In this document: positions 1 to 5,988 of the stretch, in pieces
Layout of the letters: every line of letters starts with the position of its first letter
How positions within the stretch are numbered: position 1 is the first letter of the stretch
Position numbers and translations under genes: made by a program
The notes under the pieces: model-generated
Seen by the model: only the letters and a program-made list of their open reading frames with translations
The model's database searches: none
What the model was told of the DNA's origin: nothing
Origin: Burkholderiaceae bacterium
Lineage (GTDB): Bacteria > Pseudomonadota > Gammaproteobacteria > Burkholderiales > Burkholderiaceae_C
Direction: 5' to 3'
Length of the DNA: 6,983 nucleotides
Assembly (NCBI GenBank): GCA_017999135.1
Contig: JAGOBT010000169.1
Span: 1-6,983 of the forward strand

Positions 1-2
1 CA

Positions 3-191
3 AACCGGTTGTCGACGGCGCTGCGCTGCACCTTGCCGGCGGGCCGCTACCGGATCGAGCTGGACGACTTCTTCAACATGAGCCACCTGCAGGCCAATGC
101 CCGCTACGGCGGCCCGGGCGGTGTGGGTGGGCCGCTGAACGCGGCCGACGTCGCCGCGTTGCTGGTGGTGACCTTGCCTGACATGCCCTGA
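3..191 (+). CDS. C-terminal end of an unrecognised protein (5'-truncated by the window edge)
   Basis: The frame is open from the first complete codon at position 3 to a TGA at 189-191, giving about 62 residues. A TTG at position 9 could serve as a start, but it has no visible upstream signal because it sits at the window edge. I read this as the tail of a longer gene. The peptide contains LPAGRYRIELDDFF, then a Gly-rich turn (RYGGPGGVGG) and a hydrophobic end (AALLVVTLP). That is a beta-strand-like pattern with no motif I recognise. It shares strand with the DUF4157 gene 119 bases downstream and could belong to the same locus, but nothing in the sequence proves this. Two long antisense frames cover the region and are treated as shadows. 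I am fairly sure it is coding, and the function is unknown. Confidence 0.5.
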   Translation, partial: NRLSTALRCTLPAGRYRIELDDFFNMSHLQANARYGGPGGVGGPLNAADVAALLVVTLPDMP

Positions 192-199
192 GGGCCCCA

Positions 200-225
200 A
201 CGCCAACCGGACACGCCAACCGGAC
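200..225. repeat. Perfect 13-bp tandem direct repeat upstream of the DUF4157 gene
   Basis: Two identical adjacent copies of ACGCCAACCGGAC lie at 200-212 and 213-225. A degenerate third copy follows at about 227-241 (CACCAACAACTGGAC), with two extra bases and one substitution. The repeat sits 9 bases after the stop of the preceding gene and about 85 bases before the DUF4157 start. Side-by-side direct repeats at roughly one-helical-turn spacing can be binding sites for a regulator, but a simple slippage repeat is equally possible. The rest of the 192-310 gap is GC-rich, and I see no convincing sigma70 promoter in it. Confidence 0.7.
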
Positions 226-300
226 GCACCAACAACTGGACGCGCGCCGGCGGCTGCTGCAGACTGGGCCGCGCCGGCTGCCGCGGTCGGCGCCCCATGC

Positions 301-304
301 GGAG
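301..304 (+). promoter_or_regulatory. Ribosome binding site of the DUF4157 gene
   Basis: GGAG lies six bases before the ATG at 311. It is the clearest Shine-Dalgarno match among the left-hand genes and supports the choice of this start. A competing ATG at 297 opens a different frame and lies upstream of this site. Confidence 0.65.
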
Positions 305-310
305 CCCACG

Positions 311-1993
311 ATGCCCCCAGCGCCAGCCAGAACCAAGCCCGCACCCACCGCAGCACGCGGCAGCGCGACGCCCGGCCCCTCGGCCCGGCCCCGCGCGGGG
401 CGGTCGCTGCCCGCCGCCGATGCCCGCCAGGCCAGCCTGGCGGCCCTGGCCGCGCCCCACCGGTCGGGCCTGCCCGCGCCGCTGCGCGCCGGCATCGAGC
501 AGTTGTCGGGCCTGTCGATGGCGCATGTGCAGGTGCACCACGCATCGCCCGAGCCGGCCCGGCTGGGCGCCGAGGCCTTTGCGCAGGGCAGCGACATCCA
601 CCTGGCCCCGGGCCAGGACCACCACCTGCCGCACGAGGCCTGGCACATCGTGCAGCAGGCCCAGGGCCGGGTACGGCCGACCCTGCAACGGGCGGGCGGG
701 CCGCCGGTCAACGACGATGCCGGGCTGGAGCGCGAGGCCGACGTGATGGGCGCCCTGGCCCAGGCGCCCCGGATGCCGAAGCTGGCTCTCATGGCCCCGA
801 TCGCCGCGCCAGGCCAGGTGCCGGCCACACCGCCCGCCGGAGGCACGGCGCCGGTGCAGCGCAAGATCGCCCGGCCGGTGTGGGACCAGCAGATCGTGCC
901 CAACCTCGTCCCCGGCGTGCGCATCACCGTCACGCAGGACAGCGACCAGGCCGAGAAGCTGGTCGGCAAGCCGCCCAACGCCCCGGCGCCGGTGGTCAAG
1001 GCCGGTGCTGCCAGGCCGGTGCCGCTGGGCGACGTGGCCACGTTCATCGACCAGCACACCTGGAACCACCGCTTCACCCGGGTGGTCTCGCCCGACGTGC
1101 ACGAGGCTGTCGACATGGCCCCCAGGGTCACGCCGACGGGCGTGGTCGAGGGCGGCGAAGGCCAGGTGCCGATGCATGTCGAAGAGCCGGTGGGCGACCC
1201 GCATGCCTTCATCCACCACAGCTTCTCCACCTACAGCACCGGCAAGAACGCCAAGTCACCGCGCGTGCGCCGCGAAGGCGGCCACCACCTGACGGTGGAG
1301 AACACCCACCTGCTGGCCCTGCTGACCCTGCAGGACACCGGCTCGATGCTGGACGTGAAGAAGTCCGAGCTGGACAAGAAGCTCGTCAACGACAAGCTGC
1401 GGTCCAGGCACCTGTCCGACCTGGACAACCTGAACTTCTTTCCCGACAAGCCCGCGCAGACCAGCCGCGACCTGCGCCCCGGTCTGGCGACGCTGGACAC
1501 CAGGCGCCTGCCCCAGCTGGGCGAAGACCCGACCGGCGAAGACGTGGACAAGCGCATCACGATGCAGGACTACGTGCGCTACATCGCCAAGTCGATGCAG
1601 GCCATCCCCGACGCGCCGCCGCTGTACGGCGCCAAGATGCTGCACACGCTGCGCACGATGGGCGAGGCCACCGGGCTCGACCCGTCGCAGCTGTACCTGA
1701 AGGCCGACAAGAACGACCAGCGCCACCTGCTGCGCGCCGTGCTGATCATTGCGGCCCAGGGCCTGAACGAGGGCCTGGTGCTGGACGAGACCACACAGCA
1801 GGCGTTTGCCCGCTACACCGGCGACGTGCCGGAGCTGCCGTACCACAGCCCGGTGACGAAGCGCACCGAGTGGGTGCGCATGGGCGGCATCACCGACATC
1901 CCCGACCTGAACTTCAACGTGCTGGAAAAGCAGCTGGTGACCGAGCACTACCCGAAGGTGGTGCTGGCCCTGAAGGCCTACATCGCCGGCTAG
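311..1993 (+). CDS. DUF4157 (eCIS_core) domain protein with an unassigned C-terminal region
   Basis: This is a 560-residue protein. Residues 1-50 are a Pro/Ala/Arg-rich, probably disordered leader with no signal peptide. Residues about 54-150 match the DUF4157/eCIS_core domain: LPAPLRAGIEQLSGLSM, then a VQVHH strand, AEAFAQGSDIHLAPGQ, then the HEAWHIVQQ helix with the HExxH pair H108/E109/H112. LEREADVMG (residues 139-147, acidic residues E140 and D144) follows and could complete a metal site. Residues 180-186 (APVQRKI) are the kind of junction often seen after this domain. Residues about 187-560 match no family I know. Ten histidines fall between 249 and 333, and the remainder looks alpha-helical (for example about 415-560). 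Family knowledge: the domain occurs in proteins associated with extracellular contractile injection systems and ahead of variable C-termini. Inference: this is a cargo or toxin-like protein, or a protease-processed polypeptide. The start is supported by GGAG at 301-304. No eCIS structural genes are in view. Confidence 0.88.
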   Translation: MPPAPARTKPAPTAARGSATPGPSARPRAGRSLPAADARQASLAALAAPHRSGLPAPLRAGIEQLSGLSMAHVQVHHASPEPARLGAEAFAQGSDIHLAPGQDHHLPHEAWHIVQQAQGRVRPTLQRAGGPPVNDDAGLEREADVMGALAQAPRMPKLALMAPIAAPGQVPATPPAGGTAPVQRKIARPVWDQQIVPNLVPGVRITVTQDSDQAEKLVGKPPNAPAPVVKAGAARPVPLGDVATFIDQHTWNHRFTRVVSPDVHEAVDMAPRVTPTGVVEGGEGQVPMHVEEPVGDPHAFIHHSFSTYSTGKNAKSPRVRREGGHHLTVENTHLLALLTLQDTGSMLDVKKSELDKKLVNDKLRSRHLSDLDNLNFFPDKPAQTSRDLRPGLATLDTRRLPQLGEDPTGEDVDKRITMQDYVRYIAKSMQAIPDAPPLYGAKMLHTLRTMGEATGLDPSQLYLKADKNDQRHLLRAVLIIAAQGLNEGLVLDETTQQAFARYTGDVPELPYHSPVTKRTEWVRMGGITDIPDLNFNVLEKQLVTEHYPKVVLALKAYIAG

Positions 1994-2059
1994 AAGCGCA
2001 GGCGGGCCCGGCGGCGCCCCGCCCCTTGCAACCGGCCATGCCGCCATCATCTCCAGAGC

Positions 2060-2398
2060 ATGGGACACACACAGCACCCCCAGGCGGCCCCGTTCAGCGG
2101 GGCGTTCAAGACCGCCATCACGCTGGCCGAACTGCTGCAGCGGGTGGACACAGCGCCGGCCACCATCGGCGCGCAGCAATACCGCGCGCTGGTGCAGCAC
2201 CTCGGCCAGCTGCTGGATGCACTGCCGGCAGGCGCCGGGCTGCAGAAGCTGCTCGACACCTTCCCGGCTGCGGCCACGGTCTACGAGAACCGCCACTACA
2301 GCCACGCCGGCCTGTGCCGCGCGCCGCTGGACCAGTCACTCAACAGCGAACTGGCCGCCCGCCAGCTGATCGAGAAGGTGCAGGCCACACGCGCCTGA
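2060..2398 (+). CDS. Small helical protein of unknown function downstream of the DUF4157 gene
   Basis: This is a 112-residue ORF that I do not recognise. The sequence suggests several amphipathic helices (FKTAITLAELLQRV, YRALVQHLGQLLDAL, SELAARQLIEKVQ) around a middle stretch containing TVYENRHYSHAGLC. There are no membrane segments and no signal peptide. The ATG at 2060 lacks a good Shine-Dalgarno (only AGAG immediately upstream). It lies 66 bases after the DUF4157 stop and in the same frame, and 13 bases before the methyltransferase start, so co-transcription is plausible. Its place after a DUF4157 protein makes an accessory, chaperone or immunity role possible, but this is inference from position only. 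Coding is supported by the good codon pattern and by the absence of a better frame on either strand. Confidence 0.65.
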   Translation: MGHTQHPQAAPFSGAFKTAITLAELLQRVDTAPATIGAQQYRALVQHLGQLLDALPAGAGLQKLLDTFPAAATVYENRHYSHAGLCRAPLDQSLNSELAARQLIEKVQATRA

Positions 2399-2411
2399 CC
2401 GGCCGCACCGC

Positions 2412-3236
2412 ATGCCCGCCGCCCACCGGCAGCGCCAGCTGCTGCACCAGGGCGGCCGGCCCGGCACCTGGGGCAACCTGGGGCTGTGGGCCGATGGCGG
2501 CGACGCGCCTGACCTCATCGCCACCACCGACTACGCCGGCGCCTGCCGAGCCCTGGCCCTGGCCGTGGGCGATGCAGCCGGCCTGCAGCCCGGCGCCCGG
2601 GTGCTCAGCCTGGCCTGCGGTGCCGGTGACGAGTTGCTGCTGTGGACCGACCACTTCGGCGCCAGCCGCGTGCTGGGGGTCGAGGTCGATCCGGCAGCCG
2701 CCCGCCTGGCGCAGGGCCTGGCCGCCCACCAGCCCGGCATCCAGGTGCTGTGCGGCTCGGCCCTGGCGCTGGACGCCCACCCCGCCGCGGCCGGCCCGTT
2801 CGACGCCATCGTCTGCGTTGACGCCGCCTACCACCTGGTACCGCGCGCCGCCTGGCTGGCCAGCGCCTGGCAGCGGCTGCGGCCCGGCGGCCGGCTGGCC
2901 TATGCGGACTTGACGCTGCAGCACCGCGCATCGCCCCTGCTGCGCACCGCCGCCCGCCTGTGTGGCGTGCCCGCCGCCGACCTGCTGCCGCTGGCCGGTC
3001 AGGTGCAGCGGCTGCAGGCGGCCGGCTTCACCGGCGTGCAGGCGCGGGTGCTGGACGGCCCGGTGCTGGGCGGCTTTGCGCGCTTCGTGCAGCGGCAGGC
3101 GGCGGCGCAGCGGCTGCGGCCCTGGCAGCCCGGCTGGCGCGCGGTGGCCACCACGGCCGCGCTGATTGCGCCCTGCCGCGCCGCCGGGCTGGGCTATGCC
3201 CTGCTGTCGGCCACCCGGCCAGCCACCAGCGGCTGA
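2412..3236 (+). CDS. Class I SAM-dependent methyltransferase
   Basis: This 274-residue protein has a Rossmann-type methyltransferase core. The N-terminal lead TWGNLGLWAD (residues 19-28) resembles the entry segment of small-molecule and lipid methyltransferases of the UbiE/cyclopropane-synthase-like group. Motif I is VLSLACGAGDE (64-74). The acidic residue binding the SAM ribose is probably E91 in GVEVDP. Motif IV-like FDAIVCVDAAYHL is at 130-142 and RPGGRLAYADL at 157-167. The C-terminal part (about 170-274) is a less conserved, probably substrate-binding cap. The substrate cannot be read from the sequence. The ATG at 2412 has no strong Shine-Dalgarno, but it follows the preceding stop by 13 bases, which fits translational coupling. 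The last 43 bp overlap the 3' end of the convergent FAD oxidoreductase gene. The methyltransferase fold is a confident call; C-, N- or O-methyl specificity is unknown. Confidence 0.85.
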   Translation: MPAAHRQRQLLHQGGRPGTWGNLGLWADGGDAPDLIATTDYAGACRALALAVGDAAGLQPGARVLSLACGAGDELLLWTDHFGASRVLGVEVDPAAARLAQGLAAHQPGIQVLCGSALALDAHPAAAGPFDAIVCVDAAYHLVPRAAWLASAWQRLRPGGRLAYADLTLQHRASPLLRTAARLCGVPAADLLPLAGQVQRLQAAGFTGVQARVLDGPVLGGFARFVQRQAAAQRLRPWQPGWRAVATTAALIAPCRAAGLGYALLSATRPATSG

Positions 3237-4552
3237 TCGGGCTGCGCCAGGCCCGGCAGCGGTGCGCCCAGGCGCGCCGCCACCTCGCTGGCCGAGCGCA
3301 CCGCGCTTTCCAGCAGCGGGATGCCGACCTGCGCATGGCTGCCGCAGAACCACACCCGCCGGCCCGGCTCGGCCTGCAGCGCCTGCAGCTGCGCCAACGC
3401 CTGCTGGCTGCGGGCATCGACCACCGCGCGGTCGAAGCGGGCTTCGCCCAGCACCCGCGCCGGGTCCACCGGCCGCAGCGGCCCCACGGTCTGGAACACG
3501 TCGGCCGCGCCGCGCAGCACCGGCTGCACCGCATTCACCCAGATGGTCGACTCGGTGGCCCCGCCGTCGCCCGCCGCCGGGTCCACCCACAGGTTCACCG
3601 GCGACCAGTCACGCCGGCGCGCCGGCATCAGCGATGCATCGGTGTGCGTCAGCACCTGCACCGGCGCGGTGGGAAACCCCGCCAACGCGGCCGTCTCGTC
3701 GGCGCTGGCATCGGCCAGCAGGCGCAGCGCCTGGCGCGCGGGCGTGGCCAGCACCAGGTGGTCGAAGCGCTCGGTGCTGCCGTCGTCCAGCCGCACCTGC
3801 ACCTGCGCCGCGCCGGGCAGCCGCTGCACCGCAGCGATGGCCGCGCCGCAGCGCAGGTCGGCAACGCCCAGCAGCAGCCGGCGCTGCACGTCGTCGGCGC
3901 CGTGCAGCGCGCGGTGCACGCTCTGGCGCAGCACGCCACGCGCCAGGTAGTCCACCACCACCGTGGCCGGAAACCGCGCCGCCTGCGCATGGCTGCAGGT
4001 GCACACCGTGCCGATGGCCGGCAGCAGAAAGCCCTGGATGAATTCACGCGGGTAGCCCTGCGCAGCCACCCAGTCGCCGATGGTCTGGCCGGCCAGACCA
4101 CCATGCTGCAGCGCCGGCAGCGCGTCGCGGTGAAAGCGCAGCAGCCCGGCCAGCACCCGCCGCGCCGGCGCGGCCAGCAGGTCCTGCGGCGCCACCAGGC
4201 TGTGCGACTGGCCGCGCCACCGCAGGTTGCGGTAGCGGAAGTACAACGCCTGCGGCGGGCGCCCCGGCACCAGCGGCCCATGGAAGCTGCTGGCATAGCT
4301 GACCGGCTCGCTGGGCACGCCCAGCGCCTGGTACAGCCGCGTCAGCGTGGGGTAGTAGCCGGGGTAGAACACCCGCAGCGGCACATCCACCCGCACGGCA
4401 TTGCCGGCCGCGCCGCGCCCGGGCACGGCCACGTTGGCGGCGGTGAAGCCGGGCCGCGGCTGGCGCTCGAACAGCGTCACCGCATGCTGGCGGCCCAGCA
4501 TCCAGGCCGCCGCCAGGCCGCCCAGGCCGGCGCCGATGACGGCGACCCTCAT
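3194..4552 (-). CDS. FAD-dependent amine-oxidase-like oxidoreductase
   Basis: This 452-residue flavoprotein opens directly with a dinucleotide-binding motif, VAVIGAGLGGLAAAW (residues 3-17), with E29 closing the beta-alpha-beta unit (HAVTLFER). The segment VDVPLRVFYPGYYPTLTRLYQALGV (55-79) and the late strand FDHLVLATPARQALRLL (263-279) are typical of amine oxidase and phytoene-desaturase-like flavoproteins. The C-terminal flavin-contact motif is VWFCGSHAQVGIPLLESAVRSA (400-421). Relatives are annotated as predicted NAD/FAD-binding proteins, some found near cyclopropane-synthase-like methyltransferases. The substrate is unknown. I chose the ATG at 4552 because the FAD fold starts there. In-frame ATGs at 4585 and 4630 would add 11 or 26 residues, and none has a clear ribosome site. 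The gene is convergent with the methyltransferase (43-bp overlap) and divergent from the MFS gene. Confidence 0.85.
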   Translation of the reverse strand: MRVAVIGAGLGGLAAAWMLGRQHAVTLFERQPRPGFTAANVAVPGRGAAGNAVRVDVPLRVFYPGYYPTLTRLYQALGVPSEPVSYASSFHGPLVPGRPPQALYFRYRNLRWRGQSHSLVAPQDLLAAPARRVLAGLLRFHRDALPALQHGGLAGQTIGDWVAAQGYPREFIQGFLLPAIGTVCTCSHAQAARFPATVVVDYLARGVLRQSVHRALHGADDVQRRLLLGVADLRCGAAIAAVQRLPGAAQVQVRLDDGSTERFDHLVLATPARQALRLLADASADETAALAGFPTAPVQVLTHTDASLMPARRRDWSPVNLWVDPAAGDGGATESTIWVNAVQPVLRGAADVFQTVGPLRPVDPARVLGEARFDRAVVDARSQQALAQLQALQAEPGRRVWFCGSHAQVGIPLLESAVRSASEVAARLGAPLPGLAQPDQPLVAGRVADSRA

Positions 4553-4654
4553 GCGCGGTGCGGCCTGCAGGTTTGCATGCGCCATGATCGCAGACGCAGC
4601 CCGGGCCGCCGCCTCGGTGCCTGCCCGCATGCCGGCCAGCCCGGACAATGGCAG
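4553..4654. promoter_or_regulatory. Divergent intergenic region between FAD oxidoreductase and MFS genes
   Basis: About 102 bases separate the two chosen starts, so both promoters must lie here or inside the flanking 5' ends. I could not find a convincing -35/-10 pair or an extended palindrome; only short GC-rich self-complementary words (GCATGC, CCCGGG) are present. It is listed because shared regulation of the two genes would act through this stretch. If the oxidoreductase starts at 4585, the gap shrinks to 69 bases. Confidence 0.35.
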
Positions 4655-5926
4655 ATGCCCGCTGCCCCCGCCCCACCCGCCGCCACCGGCGACCGGCCAC
4701 CCATCACGCCGCAACAAGGCACCCCCGTCGGCGCCATCGTGGCGTTGTCGCTGGCCGCGCTGGCCAGCGGCATGTCGATGCGCATGACCGACCCGCTGCT
4801 GCCGCGCCTGGCCGGCGAGTTCCACATCACGCTGGGCCAGGCCTCGTGGGTGGTGACCGTGTTTGCGGTGGCCTACGGGCTGGCGCAGGCGTTCTTCGGC
4901 CCGCTGGGCGACCGCTTCGGCAAGCTGCGCGTCATCACCTGGGCCTGCGTGGCATCGGCCGGCACCGCGCTGCTGTGCGCACTGGCGCCGGGGCACCATG
5001 CGCTGCTGGCCGGGCGCCTGCTGGCCGGCGCGGCAGCGGCGGCGGTGATCCCGCTGGCCATGGCCTGGATCGGCGATGCGGTGCCCTATGAACGGCGCCA
5101 GCCGGTGCTGGCGCGCTTTCTGATCGGCCAGATCACCGGCTTTGCCGGCGGGGTGTGGGCCGGCGGCTACACCGCCGAGCACCTGCCCTGGCGCACGCCC
5201 TTTGCCGGCGTGGCGGTGGTGTTCCTGCTGGCCGCGGGCGTGCTGGTGCTGGCCCGGCGCCGCTTGCCGGCGCCGGTGCTGTTGCCGCCAGGCCGGCCGG
5301 GCGGCGCCTTGATCACGATGGCACGGCAGTTCCGCGCCGTGCTGGCGCAGCCCTGGGCGCGGGTGGTGCTGGTGGTGGTGGCCTGCGAGGGCGCGGTGGT
5401 CTACGGGCCGTTTGCCTTCATCGCCGCGCACCTGCACCAGCGCTTCGGCCTGCCGTTGTCCACCGTGGGCGGCCTGGTGATGGGCTTTGCACTTGGCGGC
5501 CTGGTGTTCGCCCTGGGCGCGCGGGTGCTGGTGGCGCGCCTGGGCGAGGTGTGGCTGGTGCGCGGCGGCGCCTGGCTGATGGCCGCCGCGCTGTGCGCCA
5601 TCGCCTTCGCCCCGGCCTGGGGCTGGGCGGTGCCGGCCTGCATGGTGATGGGCCTGGGCTTCTACATGCTGCACAACACGCTGCAGACCCACGCCACGCA
5701 GATGGCACCCGAGCGCCGCGGCACCGCGGTGGCGGCGTTCGCCTGCTGCTTCTTCCTGGGGCAGTCGATCGGCGTGGGCCTCGCCGGCCTGGCGGTCGAC
5801 AGGCTGGGCACGGCACCCGTGCTGGCCGCCGGGGCGCTGGGGTTGCTGGGGGTGGCGGCGGCGTTCAACCGGCAGCGGGCGCGGCTGGCTGGCACACAGG
5901 CCGCACAGGCCGCACAGGCCCGCTGA
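4655..5926 (+). CDS. Major facilitator superfamily (MFS) transporter, probably an exporter
   Basis: This 423-residue inner-membrane protein has about 12 predicted hydrophobic segments. The first is GAIVALSLAALASGM (26-40), and a central cytoplasmic loop lies at about 200-233. MFS motif A is clear between segments 2 and 3: GPLGDRFGKLRV (82-93). The second half carries a related loop pattern, with PERRGTAVA at 352-360. R43 and D46 in MRMTDPLLPRLA at the end of segment 1, and MAWIGDAVPYERR (136-148), are typical of the drug/sugar-efflux type (AraJ/YajR-like). The transported substrate cannot be inferred. Start: the ATG at 4655 precedes the first membrane segment by about 25 residues; an ATG at 4648 is out of frame. 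The frame stays open far upstream, but that region belongs to the two preceding genes. The tail ends in a QAA repeat. The gene is divergent from the FAD oxidoreductase and could export a product of it, which is speculative. Confidence 0.9.
   Translation: MPAAPAPPAATGDRPPITPQQGTPVGAIVALSLAALASGMSMRMTDPLLPRLAGEFHITLGQASWVVTVFAVAYGLAQAFFGPLGDRFGKLRVITWACVASAGTALLCALAPGHHALLAGRLLAGAAAAAVIPLAMAWIGDAVPYERRQPVLARFLIGQITGFAGGVWAGGYTAEHLPWRTPFAGVAVVFLLAAGVLVLARRRLPAPVLLPPGRPGGALITMARQFRAVLAQPWARVVLVVVACEGAVVYGPFAFIAAHLHQRFGLPLSTVGGLVMGFALGGLVFALGARVLVARLGEVWLVRGGAWLMAAALCAIAFAPAWGWAVPACMVMGLGFYMLHNTLQTHATQMAPERRGTAVAAFACCFFLGQSIGVGLAGLAVDRLGTAPVLAAGALGLLGVAAAFNRQRARLAGTQAAQAAQAR
5894..5920. repeat. 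9-bp tandem repeat at the 3' end of the MFS gene
   Basis: There are three adjacent copies of GCACAGGCC at 5894-5902, 5903-5911 and 5912-5920, the first with one mismatch (A for G). Being nine bases long and in frame, it encodes a QAAQAAQA tail just before the stop, so copy-number changes would lengthen or shorten the cytoplasmic tail without a frameshift. Confidence 0.65.
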
Positions 5927-5929
5927 GCT

Positions 5930-5958
5930 TTGACTTACCTGGTAAGCCGCACTACCAT
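5930..5958 (+). promoter_or_regulatory. Probable sigma70 promoter of the toxin-antitoxin operon
   Basis: TTGACT at 5930-5935 matches the -35 consensus at five of six positions. TACCAT at 5953-5958 matches the -10 consensus at four of six. The spacer is exactly 17 bases. The predicted start of transcription would fall near 5965, about 24 bases before the antitoxin ATG. This is the best sigma70-type promoter in the window. It begins four bases after the MFS stop, which suggests the pair is transcribed independently. Confidence 0.6.
5934..5946. promoter_or_regulatory. Palindromic operator within the toxin-antitoxin promoter
   Basis: CTTACC and GGTAAG form a perfect 6-bp inverted repeat around a single central T. 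It overlaps the last two bases of the -35 box and fills most of the upstream half of the spacer. A further half-site-like CTACC lies at 5952-5956, at the -10 box. Antitoxins of the AbrB/MazE fold commonly bind such palindromes to repress their own operon, so this is the likely autoregulatory site. That role is inferred from position and symmetry. Confidence 0.55.
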
Positions 5959-5977
5959 GCTCCACCGTGACGCAGCC

Positions 5978-5984
5978 AGGGAAG
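5978..5984 (+). promoter_or_regulatory. Ribosome binding site of the antitoxin gene
   Basis: AGGGAAG lies four bases before the ATG at 5989. It is purine-rich, and it is the strongest translation signal on the right side of the window. It fixes the antitoxin start. Confidence 0.6.
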
Positions 5985-5988
5985 CAGC

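Noticed and set aside
73..1230. Long minus-strand open frames (about 370-385 codons) opposite the DUF4157 gene
   Set aside because: Antisense shadows expected in very GC-rich DNA. Their translations are low-complexity Arg/Gly/Ala-rich, while the plus strand carries a clear DUF4157 domain.
2001..2023. Possible terminator hairpin after the DUF4157 gene (GGCGGG and CCCGCC arms, 11-base loop)
   Set aside because: No T-run follows, and such short GC-only arms are common by chance in this DNA.
880..2913. Plus-strand 677-codon open frame across three genes
   Set aside because: It is out of frame with the recognisable DUF4157 and methyltransferase products, and its translation is Arg/Pro/Gly-rich with no domain.
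2340..3590. Minus-strand 416-codon open frame opposite the methyltransferase
   Set aside because: Low-complexity Gly/Ala/Arg/Gln-rich translation without any motif, while the opposite strand has clear SAM-binding motifs.
2960..4654. Upstream extension of the MFS reading frame
   Set aside because: The frame is open but runs through the methyltransferase gene in a wrong frame and antisense to the FAD oxidoreductase. The MFS protein fits fully from the ATG at 4655.
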